Positions 20,978 to 33,483 of a DNA stretch of 64,000 nt are shown one piece after another. The stretch is from Dichomitus squalens LYAD-421 SS1. Lineage: Eukaryota > Basidiomycota > Agaricomycetes > Polyporales > Polyporaceae. The notes beneath the pieces are model-generated. The model was not told the DNA's origin, searched no databases, and was given only the letters and a program-made list of their open reading frames with translations. The stretch is taken from NCBI RefSeq assembly GCF_000275845.1, contig NW_006766888.1:1193842-1257841 (forward strand). The letters run 5' to 3'. The position numbers and the translations under genes are program-made. How positions within the stretch are numbered: the first letter of the stretch is position 1; every line of letters starts with the position of its first letter.

Positions 20978-21753
20978 ATGCCCCTGGTCCATCTGACTCC
21001 AGGCGTCTGCGCTCGCCTGAAAGACTTCACGGACGCCGATGTCCTTTCCACTTGCCCAGTACTCAGAGTGCTCGTGCTGCGTTCCGCGGATTCGGCCCAA
21101 GGTGGCACGGCGGCAAAGTCGCATGAAGCCTTTGTGACTGATGGTCAAGGATACGCATGGCTCGCATTGACTTCCTCCGCGACGGCGCGCATCGGTGACA
21201 GAAATGACCGGAGAAGTGTACAAGTGGGCTCTGCAGTGAGGCTCAAGAAGATGAGAACGCTCCCTACCGGCGACCTTGGCATCAGACATCACATCTACCG
21301 CTCACCATCTCTTCCTATCCTCGTCGACAGTTTTGAAGTAGCTGATAACTTCGGTGACGGAAGACTGGCGGCGCTCTCCCCAGGCAATTCGGCGATCAGA
21401 CCGGAGGAATTCTTGTCACCCGGTTTTGCGTTGCACATGACGCCATCCCCGCAACCCGTCAGTGACCCACCTCCAGGCGAGCTTCCCTGTCACTGTTTAG
21501 GGTGGTTGATATGCGACACCACACTAACATACACGGTGTCCTTTTTTCAGGGGGCATCTCTATCCATGAGCGTGCCGCGCGGCTATTGGCCGATGCAAAA
21601 TTTCGGGAAGAGAGAAGGAGACGTCTTGCGCTCGAACGCGCTCTTGCCGACGTATGCAGCGATCTCCATCGGCTGGAATCCTTGGTTCCGGCAACTATGG
21701 AGGCGTTGAGGGAAATAGATGAGTTGACGAGTGCGGTCATGTCTATTGATTGA
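20978..21753 (+). CDS. RPA70N-like OB-fold protein, paralog 1 (~237 aa)
   Basis: ATG 20978 opens an exon to about 21488. A GT-AG intron ends at 21550 and exon 2 runs to TGA 21753, together exactly 238 codons. Residues 3-110 look like the N-terminal OB fold of replication protein A large subunit: LTPGVCARL, CPVLRVLVLRS, FVTDGQG and VRLKKMRTL, then a late PILVDSFEV strand. In RPA1 this domain binds protein partners and weakly binds ssDNA. The later DNA-binding OB domains and zinc ribbon of RPA1 are absent. Exon 2 encodes a charged helix (HERAARLLADAKFREERRRR...). A related gene lies at 23780. It is probably a lineage-specific family derived from RPA1. The domain call comes from motif resemblance only. 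Confidence 0.55.
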
Positions 21754-23779
21754 AGCTCAAGCGCGTGCGACTACGATACCTGGGCACGTATCCAGATTCG
21801 TTCCTGACCCGTTACATGAGATCGTGTAACTCTTCGTACCGATCCATTTCCTCGAGCTCAATTAATAGTTAGACACGTCTGCAGTCAGGCGCTCATTTAT
21901 TACCCGTTCTAGCAGTTTTCCCTCGCCCAGAAGCTTTGTACATATTTGCCAAACCGGTCTTGGTAGCTGCAACACCGGACATTGACTTCGCTCCTTCAAC
22001 TCTGGCAGATGCTGTGAACGTACCAATTATTCCCTTTTGGAGACAGCATCCGCACAGCCATCCAACCATGATCGTTCGAGATGTCTGTTCCAGACCACAG
22101 AAGCTTCCTCGCCATGTCTCTGACCCTATATGGGCTCTTGCATATATGCCGACCACAGCGGGTCCTGCCGGCGTGAGTCCAATTTGCTGTTAGTGTCGCA
22201 GATGACCACATCTACTCTTGCTACCGCTGCCAAGTATTATAATCGTCCAACGCGATGATGCTACACACCCCTTCAATGCCTCCCATTCTTGCCAGCGCTA
22301 TTAGTCTCCTGGACACAAGTAATCAAAGCCAGGCGAGCGCAGGGATATAAGCGCTTCAAGGACGTTTTGCTCAACGCTGCAGTTCATTTCCGCGACAGAT
22401 ATCTCGTTACAACGACTGCGTTTCAGGAGCGCCTGTCCGGCGTCCTAGGCTGATAGGAAGAGACAGGATATCGACGCCGGCGAAACGTTCCGGCCTTCGA
22501 GATCTTCGTCTTTCCGAAATGCCATTACCCTGCGAGCCTGTTTTGCTGATTTCGCCACCGATCCTCGCATGAAGCTCATGTTTGAGCCGTAACGCCAAGC
22601 CGGCCTTCAAGCTAAATGATGGACCCACAAACTCCGCTTCGTTGGCAGCTGCCAGAACACCACCTGGCGTCTGAAATCATCGGGATATTCGACCTCTGAC
22701 GCGTTGACACTACATCCTATCGGCAAAGGGACATGAGGATATACACACATAGTGAGCTGTTTCCGTGTGATTTTACTCCGTTTTGTGTGGTTCACGTTCG
22801 CTGTCTTGACTTAGGCGCGCGCCTCGTGTCAAGACAGACTATTTTTCGAATTCCCCGCCACCCGAGTCAACGACACGCAAGCCAAGGAGCACATGACAGG
22901 GTTTAGAAGCCGGTTGATGCTCAATGTTGCGTCCGTATCTATGAATAATCTGATCTCTGCGCTAACCCCTAGCGCGGCAGGATAATCAGCTTCACGAAGC
23001 TACTGAACGGCATTATGACGGACCTTCATACGGAAGGTTCCTGTTTCCGAACCTCAATACCGGAGCGCTCTATTCGAGTTGACAGAAGTCCCGTCACAGT
23101 ATGCAGTATGTCGTCTCCTTCCCTGTACTAATGACGCGTTGTTTTGACTATCTGTTCATCGTCTCCGGTTCAGATGATCGGAGGCGCCGTCGAAGCGAAA
23201 GCTAGTCATATCTTGAACATTGCTACAAGCAGAGTGTTCAGACGGGACGATGCGTCAGGATGTCCTTATGGATTTAATCAGGCATGTGGACCGAATGCTC
23301 CTTTGGCCGACGGGATACGCGCTCTGGATGCTCGTCGCCCCCCGAGTCCTGGCGCCCCGTGAAGTATCTCGTTCGCGTCAGGTTCGTGGGCCCGCTTTTG
23401 GACGTTGCGTGAGGCTTCCTAACCACAATGCTAAGTATCGCTCCAGCCCGGGCCCCCAAACCACCAACTTATTGACGCCACAGGCGAGTGCTCAGCGTCC
23501 AAAGATGTTCTGTTGTTCTCACAGACGGTCAACGACCAGGCCACTTACGCGAATGGATGGAGCATAGCCCAAGGAGGGTTTCGCGCTCGCAAGTCGGCGG
23601 AGATCCAGCAGGATACACGCCACGGTCCACCTGCTCAGTGTTTCCTACCCGTCGTTGCGCCCGCGCGGTTCAGGTGTCTGTCAGCGACGGAGGGTGTGCT
23701 GGAGTCCGTGCATAAATACACCAGCTATGCGAGACGAGGAGGGCATCCCACGACAACATCCCCATTCCACTGTGCGAAC
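21754..23779. other. Intergenic region between the two RPA70N-like genes
   Basis: About 2 kb. Frames at 21936-22193 and 23144-23567 are open for under 120 codons and show no recognised motif. The last 80 bp hold the promoter of the downstream gene (CATAAATA at 23711). Confidence 0.35.
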
Positions 23780-24472
23780 ATGGCCCCCATCGAACTGACT
23801 CCTGCTGTCTGTGATCGCCTCCGCGACTCCATCGACTATCTCGTCTTGGTCTCCCGGCCTATCGTGAGGGTGGATGAGCTGGACGAGCTTGAAGACCGCG
23901 ACATATGCGGCTTCACGGCTCGGTACCGCATCAAGATCGTCGACGGCTCCGGCGACGTTCTCCAAGTCGTCCTCCCCGCCAATGTTGAGCTGGGCGAGGG
24001 GTCTGCCCCCCTTGGTAGCAGCCTCCGAGCGGGCTCGATTCTACACATCAACCAGATGCTCCGCCTTCCGCACGGGAGGGAGCAGTACGTCTCTTCATCG
24101 CTGTCAATTCGCATCATCATGAGACTCATGCCTCGACCTTAATAGCATCATACTCATCCACAGCGGCGAGATTGTCACCGAGAACCACGAGCTCATGATG
24201 AGCGACTTGGAGAAATTGCTCCTACGTACGTCCCATCCGCTTGCATGTACACCACCCATTATGCGACCCTGACCGCTCTTCTTCGTGCATCCACTGTAGA
24301 AGCCCTCAACGAGACGACCTTCAAAGAGCTCCTGGTCCAGAAAGGCCTGTCCCAGGAGATGGTCGATACCTTTTTCGCCCTGCTGTCGCAGATCGAGGAA
24401 GTCACGCGCGAGGCCGCGGCGAGCCGCTCGCCCAGTGTCGGGCCTGTGGGCGCAATGAGTCCGACCCATTGA
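23780..24472 (+). CDS. RPA70N-like OB-fold protein, paralog 2 (179 aa)
   Basis: Three exons, 23780-24084, 24164-24225 and 24300-24472, with GTACGT donors and TAG/CAG acceptors, sum to 540 nt, exactly 180 codons. The start MAPIELTPAVCDRLRDS parallels LTPGVCARLKDF of the gene at 20978. A beta-rich core follows (ARYRIKIVDGSGDVLQVVL, then GSILHINQMLRL), and then a short helix-rich C-terminus (FKELLVQKGLSQEMVDTFF). Length covers only one OB fold plus a tail. As with paralog 1, replication or repair binding is only a family-based guess. The exact frame fit of the splice model supports a functional gene. Confidence 0.6.
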
Positions 24473-25122
24473 GCTACTAAGGCAGGTGTGCGTCATGCTC
24501 AATGCAGCCGTGAAAGAATGACTGACGAGCAGCCAACAGTCGGCAAGACACGAGGATTTCGCGGAAGGACATGACTCGCGAGCTCTTTTCATCGAATCTT
24601 GGATGACCATGTCCGAGACGTCTTGGGTATCGCTACACAGACACGATAGATTGTTGTAAGAGTCTGTATAAGTATGTGTATGTGGTATGGATGGCTTCCC
24701 GACATAATCTTCCACGAGCAGATGTGAAGAGACTAAGCCAAAGGCTGCATTACGGGGTTCACTATACAGACGCTTGGCAAGCTATGGCCAAACACAACAC
24801 AACAGCGCAACAACGGCCTGGAGGTCATACTGCTCAGTCATTCGAGCTCAGCCTGGGCGACATGAAGAATAGCATGAAACGATACAACGTATGCGGTCTA
24901 CAACACTGAATAACCTTCGTAAGCAGATAAGTAGCGTATACGAATATGCAAGGGAATCATCGATGCAAGTCTATGGTAATAATGCAGTGCGTGGTTACTC
25001 GAGCACGATTAGCATGATCATGAGTATTGAAAAGTCCGACGAAACTCAAGGAGGCAACAACCTCTCCTTTTCTGTAACAGTCTTGATCCATATCTCCCCG
25101 GGACGACTACAAGGCAAAAACA
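24473..25122. other. Intergenic region 24.5-25.1 kb
   Basis: About 650 bp between two converging genes. There is no recognisable coding frame. It should hold both 3' untranslated regions. Confidence 0.45.
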
Positions 25123-28100
25123 TCAGCTATCCGTCGCGCATCGACTACGATGCACATCGGCGTACCTCCTCTCCCTCATAATCCGGAACACGCTCCTCCT
25201 CTCCTCCATCCGCGCCTCACGCTCCGGACTCACGCTCAAGCTCGGGTTGGCGCCAATAGCTCGAGTGGGGAACGCGCCGCGGCACCTGTCCTGCAAGTCC
25301 GCGAGGCCCTCGTTCGTGCCCTCGGCCTCGACGACGACAGTGCCGTACCAACCGGGGTCGATGAACCAAGCGCCGCCTGGACCGGGACCTGGTCCGATGC
25401 TCTTCGGAACCGAAATACGAAGCGGCTTGCCGCTCGGCGGGGGGCGGACGGTGAACGAAGAGCGATGCACCCACCGTACGACCACGTGGTGTCCGCCCTG
25501 TGGCCTACGAGCGCAAATCATCGTCAGAACACTGTCGGGCGGAAGGAAAGAAATCTGCGTACGTCTCGGTCTTCATCCTGTCCTGCAGCAGCTGGAGGTT
25601 CGTCGCGACCTCTTCGCCCCACGGCGAAATGTCGATATGGCAAATAGGGTTGCCACTTCCCATCGTGCGAATCACCCGGTGGAAGTATGAAGGCGGGAAC
25701 GCGAGCGTCGGCAGGTACTTCGGCAGGTCGCCCGAACGCGAGTACGTGTAATCCAGGTCCTACGTGGCGCGCCCTCAGCATTCAGGAAGCGCATATAATG
25801 ACAAGAGCGGGGTGCACTCACGATGAGATAGCTCCCGTCCCACACCAGCCGCCCCATGTTCCCTTCGTCGCCAACCGCTGTGTCCCACACGACGTCACCC
25901 GGGCGCAGTAGGTGCAGCACCCCAGCACGCTTCAGTTCCTGTTCGCACTCTAGCACGCTGGCGTCCGACAGCCACTCGCCTTCCGGCGAAGGGACGAACA
26001 CCTGCAACAAGGGCGCCCTCCGCAAGCGGAACAAAGGAGACTGGAACGTTCCCGTTCCATTCCCCTGTCCAGAGCCGTGGAACTGCGCGACACTCGGACT
26101 GTGATGGAGGGCCTGTCCAGCTTGTGAGCCGTTGCGCGAATGGCCGGGGTGGCCGTGATGAGAGCGGCTGAACATCGACGTCGGAGAGGGCGCGCGACTG
26201 GAACCCCTCGAGAAGCTCCTCTTCTGCACGCCTTGCGGTATGTGGTTCACGGACGTCGTCGAGCCTCCCCATCCACGGCCCGGACTGCGAGCCCTGTCGC
26301 GCGCCACAGCGGAGGCAGCGCGCGCCTCGGTTTCTGCTTGAGCGCGGAGGCGGAGCACAACACGTGTGAACGACCTGCAGGCAGCTGCAAGTGTCCTCGT
26401 CCACTCCCATTCCCTACGTCCCTTGAGTTGCAGGTACGTCTCCGCGAAGCGTGAGTACTGGTGCGCTGGGATTGAGATGCCGTGCATGTAGGCGTTCAAG
26501 TCCTACGGTTCCATGCACAACGGGCGTCAGCGCTGACTACGTCTATTTGTGATCAGAATGTTTACCGTCAAGGTGAGCGCGAGCGGCTCGCTCTCAGGAA
26601 ACGCCCAGCGCCCATACCCCACGACACGCAGGTATCTCTCCAGTACGCGCTCAGTGAGCTCTCGATCCTCGTACAATGTGGTCCGAATGAGTTTACAGAC
26701 GCTCGAGAGCGCAAGCCAGTCTCCGAAGGAAAGGTATCCGAGCAGCGTCCCAAAGAGCGCCGGCTCCGCGACGTGCTTTTCGAGTGGATAGTAAGTGGGC
26801 TCCTTCAGGTCTTCTGGTTCCGGATCCGCGGCAGCAACAACGTTCTCGATGCCCTCGGGACGTTCTTTCTCTAGTGCCTTGCCTCGGCGTCGGGAGCGCG
26901 CCTGCGCATAGTCCTCTGGAGAATCCGGATCCCGAGGTCGCTCGGGGTCTGCCGCCTTCTGTGGAGTGCTCGCCGCGAGATCCTCTGTGTGTCTCTTTGG
27001 TGGGGTCGCGGGAGGAGGCGGCGGCGCTCCGTTGGTGCTTCCGCTACTCGACGCCTGGAGGACGATTGGCTCGTCGGGTGGAGTCTGGGGCGATGACAGC
27101 TGCTTGGTACGCAGAGGAGGACTCCTGATAGGCACGGGATGCTCGTGCCGGCGCTGCGCCCCGTGCACCCCATTGGAAGCGTTCACGGGCACGCCCTTCG
27201 TGGCGCTAAGTTTCTCCATCTGGCGCTCGGTGAGCACTTTAACAGGCCGAGTAGGTACAGCTGACTCCGAGGAGATGACCCGCGAAGGGGGCGACCGCGA
27301 CGACTCACTGCGCTGCCTGTCGACAGCGGCCTTCTCGGTACGTGTCTGGAATGGCGAGCCGAGACTTGCCGTTGAAGATGCAGCAGGCACCGCGCCATTG
27401 GAAGAAGCACGGGTAGGCTTGGGAACAGCCCGTGACGGTCCCTCGCGGGTGCGGAGAGGAGGTGCGTCGTCGACGGGGGTGGGAGGCTTCGCGCCCAGCG
27501 TGCTGGGAGTGTGGTGGCCATTGGAGTCGGGTTGGGATTGAGGCTGAGGTTGAGGTTGCGCCTGCAGGGGCGACCCGTGATGCGACCCGTCCATCATCCT
27601 AGTCACGCGCGACCTGGATTTGCTCAACTTGCGTAGACGAGGAGAGTGCGTTTCTGGTGGCGTCGGCAGGTTTCCTGTGTGCGTAGGGGGGCTTTGAGGG
27701 TACGGCGATGAAGGCGAGGGTCGGCGCCCGTGGTCCCGGTCGTCCTTGCCTTGGCGTTCCGCTGCGGCGGGCTCGCTGATGTTCCTGCCCATAGCTGCAG
27801 CAGCACTCTTGCTCTCCGGCTGGTGCTTTATGTCAGGCGACGCTGCCGTGGGCAACTTCGGGGACGTGGACCGGGGCGTGGGATAGCCATTCACGAAGTG
27901 ACTGGAACCATTACTGTGCTCGGTCTGTGCGGGTCTACCGTCGCCCTCCAGGGCGTGCTCCTCCCCCGTAGCAACCGCCATCCACGCCGTCGGCTGGGAA
28001 ATCTCTGCCTCGACCTCGGCAGCGGCCATGGCGGCGAATATAAGCGGACGGCCTTGCACGGGGCCGCGTTGGGATGCGTCGGGGAACATGCTGGTTTGTT

Positions 28101-29034
28101 CTTGCTTCGGTGCCGGCTCGCGAGGAGGCGAGGCGCGGTGGGGCGACTCGTTGTTCGGTGGCGAAGTAGTGGATTGCTTGTGGGTCCGGGTCCGGGAAGA
28201 CTGGCCAGTCGGGGAACGTCTGGGGATCGGGTAACGTGTATCCGACTCTGGAGACAGCAGACTGTGGTCGAAATCGAGACCGCGTGTGGTAGGCTTGGCT
28301 GTTTTAACTTTTTGCGCTTGAACAGGTGATGGAGCTTGACGAACAGGCGGATCCGCAGGGGCGGGCGAGGTCGTGGTAGGAGGCGCAGAAGGGAGTGAGA
28401 GTTGAGGAGGGTGTTGGCTATTTGAGCCGGGGGCAGAAGGCGGAGATGGCCTTGCCGAAGAAGGCTTGCGAGAGGCAGGGGCAGGAGGATCGGATGGAGA
28501 AGCAAGGGCTGGCGGGGAGTCGACGAGGACGGTCCGGCGTTTTGATACGTTCGGACTCGGGGGCGGCTGTGTCGAAGCAGGAAGGGCAGATGGGGCAGGA
28601 ATCGGTGGCACGGGCGGGATGTCATGCGTGCGCGCGTGCATGTCGTCGGTAGTGTCTTGGCCGTCGCCGAGAAGAGTGTCGAGAGGGAAATTGAAGCCGC
28701 TGAGATGCAACGACTGCAGCTGCAGCTCAGGCAAGGCGCGTCTCGCAGATGACGGGAGGCGCTGCAAGCATGGAACGCGTCAATTGTCTGACAGTTACTT
28801 AACGTTCTGTCCATCGGTCGCGAAGAGAAGGCGACGACGTGACAATGATGAAATGCGTACCTGGCGTGGCCCTCTTCCCGCTCCTGCGCCACTTTCGGCG
28901 CTGGGGGATGTTGGGAGGACCGGCGGCGTCACGAGCGTGTCAGCAGCGGTGGGCGCGAGCGAGGAGGGAGGAGGAGCGGACGAGGCGGAGGAGGATGTCG
29001 TAGTCGGGGGCTGTAGTCGCGACAGCGTCAGCAT
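25123..29034 (-). CDS. Large F-box-like protein (1209 aa)
   Basis: Five exons, 28861-29034, 26566-28761, 25822-26502, 25563-25759 and 25123-25504, sum to 3630 nt, exactly 1210 codons. The start is ATG 29034; an in-frame ATG at 29070 is possible. The first ~700 residues are Pro/Ser/Thr-rich low complexity, with a motif near the N-terminus (LQLQSLHLSGFNFPLDTLLGD). An F-box-like segment lies around residues 715-770: ALFGTLLGYLSFGDWLALSSVCK followed by a TLYED helix. The C-terminal 430 residues form an ordered module with LVWDGSYLI, RTMGSGNPICHIDISPWG and GTVVVEAEGT. F-box proteins recruit substrates to SCF ubiquitin ligases. That role and the substrate are inferred. A second Ser-rich linker (about 845-920) interrupts the C-terminal module. 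Confidence 0.7.
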
Positions 29035-29217
29035 GGAGATAAATACAAGGGCGAAGGTGGGAGAATACACGGAAATGCGAAGAAGACAACTCGTGGCTCG
29101 ATCAACGCGCCCACGTGACGGAAGAGAACGTGTGTAGCGGCGGCCCAGTTCATGAGCGAAGCAACGCGACGCGTCGCAAACGCGCTTTTAATACTCGCTG
29201 CAGACGTCATCGTGCCC

Positions 29218-31246
29218 TCAGCCCTCCGCGTCCCGCTCCCGCTCAGTGTGCAACACAACCTCCGCCTACGTCATAGGTTACAAGAATTTCGAGCGGCAGG
29301 CACAATTCCATCCGCCACAGCAAATGAAAGCTTTCCCGTACCTTCGTGTTCTGCGTGATTGGCCCGCTGCTTGTTTCCGGGTCTGACGCAGTCCGAGTCG
29401 ACGGTAACCCAAATGCCGCCAACAACGAGTATTTCCTCCGCCGGGGCGGCCGCCCACTTGTCTCAGCAGTGCTCGTAGACGCATGCGATGCCTCTGCCTT
29501 CGTCACAGAGGGAACGCCGTTGACCGGCTGAGACGGAGAGTCCTCGGCACTCGTCGGAGCGTCCGATGCGTTGGCGTGTCCCAACGAAGACTGCGCAGCT
29601 GCAGACGCAGTTACACAGCCGGACTTGGCATCGATCGCACTACTGCCCACATTCGATGTCGTCCCCGTACGCTGGGTAGCAGAGCCCGAGTCGGGCGGCG
29701 TGGCGCTCGTAGCGGAGTCCAGCACCCGTCCAGGTTGAGGCACCGCGCCGTCAGACCCCGCCCCATCCGCGCCAGGACGAGACGCGGCAGAAACCGCCGA
29801 CCCGCCGAAGGGGACTGAAGAGGTGGCCGCAGAGACGTCCGAGCCAACGTCCCGCGACAGCCGTGCGTGCCGCTTCGTGCTGACCGTCCTTCCTCGTCCT
29901 GACGGAGGGCCGCTCTCGCTGGTGCTCTCCGCACGACGGTGCGCCAGCTTCCGAGCCGGCAGGAGCACCCGGTCTCCTACTACGCGCGGCCGGTCGTCCG
30001 TGTCGCGGGGAGTCGAACTGGAGCCCGAGGACGGCTGAGTGCTCGCTGTGGCACTGGAGACCGTCGACGAGTTCGCGGTCGACTTGTGAGCCTTTGTCGA
30101 AGCGTCTGATGGATGAGAGAGCTCCAGAGGCGGTTGCGGAGATTCTGCAGGCGTCGATGACGAGGACGCCTTGAGGCGCAGACGTTTTGGCGTTGAGAAC
30201 TTGTCTTCCCATCCCTCCGAGTCAGACGAAGGGTTGATCACGACGGCTCTCGTCGAAGCAGAACCCAGGTGCGTGGGACTCGATGATGGAAACGAGACGA
30301 GCGAAGGCGCCTCGTGCGTTTCGCGTGTTCGCCGCTCTTCCGCTGAAGACGACTCTTCTCCACCTCGCTCGACCTCGGCCTTCTTGCGAGCTACCTTCCG
30401 CGCGGGCAGAAGGACGCGCTCGCCCTCCACGCGCGGGGCCTCCGCCCGCCCGGTGCTCCTCTCTGGGTCGCTCTCCTTAACTGGGGACGCTTCCCTGCTC
30501 CCCGCTCCCCTCGGTCGCCCTTCGCGCAGCTCAGCCCTAACCTCCTCCGCCCCCCTTCGCGCCACCTTGCGGGCAGGCAACAAGACTCTTTCGCCTGGAG
30601 AGCCAAGGGATTCCTCCAGCCCAACCCGCTTCTGGGGCGAGACGTCCCTCTTCGTGCGCTCCTCCGCACCCTCCCTCATTGTTCGTCCGTCTCCACCTGC
30701 GTCCTCTCCCCTGCCCTCCGCCCTCTTCCCCGCCACTTTGCGTGCAGGCAAGAGCACGCGCTCGCCCTCCGCCCTTCCCCCGCTCCTCCCCTCCAGCGCC
30801 TCCCCACCGCTCGGCATCCGCTTCACCTCCCGCTCCTTCTCTCCCCGTGTCTCCTTCTCCCTCTCCCTCTCTCTATCCCGCACCTCATGCCCATACGGCC
30901 TCTCCACAGCCCTCTCCTCTCTCCCTACCTCCTCCTTCCTCGCCGACGGCCCCCGCGCAACCGGCCCAGGGGCAAGCCCATTGAACTGCGGAGGAGCCTG
31001 ACCGCCTCTCCGCGGGGCGAGCGCGATGGGCCCGGACACGGCCGGCTTGTCCTGCCCGCGGTGCGCTGTCGCGAAGCGCGCATACAGCGGGGTCGAGGGC
31101 GCAGTCGGGCTCGCGGGCGCAGGCGCGAGGGGGGCCGGGGCGGATACGGGACCGGGCGCGGAAACGGGAATGGACGGCTGGGAGTGCGAGGTCGAGGTCG
31201 ACGGCGAGGACGTCGACGTCGTGCGTTTGCGGAGGAGCTGTTTCAT
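29218..31246 (-). CDS. Low-complexity basic protein with four VLLPARK repeats (650-667 aa)
   Basis: ATG 31246 opens a frame to 29243 (667 aa). A GT-AG intron at 29266-29341 would instead give a 650-aa protein ending at TGA 29218; both fit. The sequence is Ser/Pro/Ala-rich with a highly charged Arg/Glu middle (RDREREREKETRGEKERE). Four copies of G-[ED]-R-V-L-L-P-A-R-K-[VL]-A-x-[KR]-x-A-E start at residues 161, 218, 275 and 424, so the first three are exactly 57 residues apart. No catalytic domain or membrane segment is seen. The repeats are the only conserved-looking parts, which suggests short linear motifs that bind one partner several times. Strong GC and codon bias agree with expression. 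The function is unknown. Confidence 0.6.
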
Positions 31247-32202
31247 CCCGCGGGGGGTCGTTCAAGGAGGACAAAGCGTCCGTTGTCTGCAAAGGAGAAG
31301 AGGCGGAGGGGGCACGGCACAAGGGAGGGGCGCGCGGTTCGCATTACATGTTGTGTGAGAAGGCGGTTGGAGAACGCACCAGAAGAATGAAACTCTCTCC
31401 TGGGGTCGTATTTTCGTTTTTGGGCCGCAGCGAAGGCTATAACGATCGCCTCCTGATCTCGGAGCTGAAGCTCTAGAGCCCGGTCGGCTGGGGTCGCTGA
31501 TCCTTCAATTTGCGGAGCGGAAGACTCTGAAGCTAGTTCAAGTTCGACGTTGGGGCCGTGCGTGCAGACCTCGAGATAGCTTGTTATCTTTTTTAGAGAG
31601 ACCGGGCGTGACGCGTGCAGAAGCAGAAGCGGATATATTCTAGTAGCTGGTCGAGCGGATTAGAAACGACCTGCCTCGACGCCGAACACAGACAGAGATT
31701 CACGAGCGCAGCGCGTTACGGAAGAGCGAGCGAGCAGCGTACAGTACGTCGGGGCTAGTGGGAGTGGACGTCGAGAAGCAAGCAAAGAGATGTATAGAGT
31801 GTCGCAACGAGAACGGGCGAGAACCTGGCCTGCAGGCAGGCAGGAAGCAGGCACAACGCAACGAGGCGGGAGAGCGATCCTGCACTTTGATCACGCCGGC
31901 CGTTCCAACGCGTTCGTCGTTCGAAATCGAAAGCAGGCAGCGCCGAGCCCGACGGAGGCCTGATTGGATAGACGCTGTCATCAGCCGCCCATCAATGCAT
32001 CAACTCGTACCGGCTGATTAGATTAGATGTACGAGGCCTATGACGAGGACGACTTTGGCGCGCCCCGGCACAGGTTGCGAGCTGACAGCACTCAGTCTTC
32101 GGACATCCCGTCCGACATATATTTCCGAAGACCTCTGTTACGATCAGTCTGTATTGCCCGCAACGACTCTGGGAGCGCTCATCTGACCTTGGTATAGCGA
32201 CC
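31247..32202. other. Divergent intergenic region 31.2-32.2 kb
   Basis: About 950 bp between two divergently transcribed genes. The frames present are short and unlike known families. It should hold both promoters. Confidence 0.5.
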
Positions 32203-32209
32203 TATAAAA
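32203..32209 (+). promoter_or_regulatory. TATA box of the methyltransferase gene
   Basis: TATAAAA lies 57 bp upstream of the ATG at 32266. Confidence 0.5.
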
Positions 32210-32265
32210 CCAGCGAGGCAAAGGACAAGTAGACACCATCACCCTTAGCTCACCAGATCGAGGAA

Positions 32266-33483
32266 ATGGCTACCTTCGGCAAAGCCACCTTCAACGCGGC
32301 GAGGTACGCCTCGAGTCAGTGCTATCTCGCTTCCCAGGTTGGGAAGGAAACTGACCTTCCGGTACTGTGTATACCCAGGTCGGCCCACATACCCCCGTCA
32401 GCTGTACGACTTCATCTTCAAGTACCACGAGCGCGCTAAAGGCGCACGCTGGGACCTCGCGATCGATGTCGGATGCGGAACCGGTACGTCTGCTCCCGCA
32501 CGCTCAGCACACGCTGCATTGACGATGCACGCAGGTCAGGCGACCGTCGAGCTCACGCCGTTCAAGCGCGTGATAGGCTTGGACCCGAGCGCGAAGATGA
32601 TCGAGCAGGCGCGGGAGAGCGTCAGGACGCGCCTCGCAGGCCTGGACCTGTCGACGCAGATTGAGTTCGAGCAGTCGTCTGCGGAGGAGCTCAAGCCTCT
32701 GCAGGACGGCAGCGTGGATCTGCTCACTGCAGGTGTGTCATCCCCCGACCCGCTTGCTGACTCCTAAGTAGGAGCAGGATCATTCAGGGGCTGATATAGT
32801 GCGTTGATCGATAGCGCAAGCATGCCACTGGTTCAACTGGGATAGATTCTGGCCGGAAGTCGCGCGCGTGCTGCGCAAGGACGGAACGCTAGCTGTCTGG
32901 GTGCGTGCTAGCGCATCATCACCAAGACGCTGCGTCAGCACGGTCACCACGTCCTTCTATGCTGACGCGAACGTCTCCAAACATTGTCCCACAGGGCTAC
33001 TCCGAGTTCCGCCTCTCGCGCTACCCCACCGCGACGAAGCTGATCAACCAGTACATGCAAGGCAGCGACCCGAAGAACTCCCTCGGGCCGTTCTGGGAGC
33101 GTCCCGGCCGGACGATCCTCGACAACCACCTGCTCGACGTCCCCGCGCCCGAGGCCGTCGCCCCGGGCCAGTTCAGCGCGTTCGAGCGCGTGTTCTTCGC
33201 GGGGGCGCACGACCCCGCGCTGCCGGACCCGCGCCCGGTGATCCTGCGCAAGACGCTGACGTGGGACGAGCTGCGGGGGTACTTCTACACGGCGAGCGCG
33301 CTGCACACGTTCGCGGAGCAGAACCCCGAGGATGCGCAGCGTGCGGACGGGGACCTCGCGACGCGCTTCCAGAGGAGCCTGAAGGAGGAGGTGGCTCGCG
33401 TGGACGGCAAGGGGCTTCCCAAGGACGAGGACACGGTTGACATCGAGTGGCCCTTGACACTCATTCTCGCAAGGAGGGCGTGA
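32266..33483 (+). CDS. SAM-dependent class I methyltransferase (308 aa)
   Basis: Five exons, 32266-32314, 32379-32483, 32535-32732, 32815-32900 and 32995-33483, sum to 927 nt, exactly 309 codons. Motif I is DVGCGTGQATVEL at residues 46-58, split by an intron inside the Gly-rich loop. VIGLDPSAKMIEQAR is motif II, and AQACHWFNWDRFWPEVARVLRKDG is the post-motif helix typical of the trans-aconitate/Crg1-like group. The start MATFGKATFNAARYASSRPTYP is also typical of that group, in which the enzymes methylate small carboxylates or lipid-like molecules in the cytosol. The substrate here is not known. The C-terminal third holds family-specific helices and no membrane segment. Confidence 0.85.

Noticed and set aside
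27730..28329. Long plus-strand frames opposite the F-box protein and opposite the VLLPARK protein
   Set aside because: They are mirror frames of highly biased GC-rich coding sequence. The minus-strand genes have intact splice chains.
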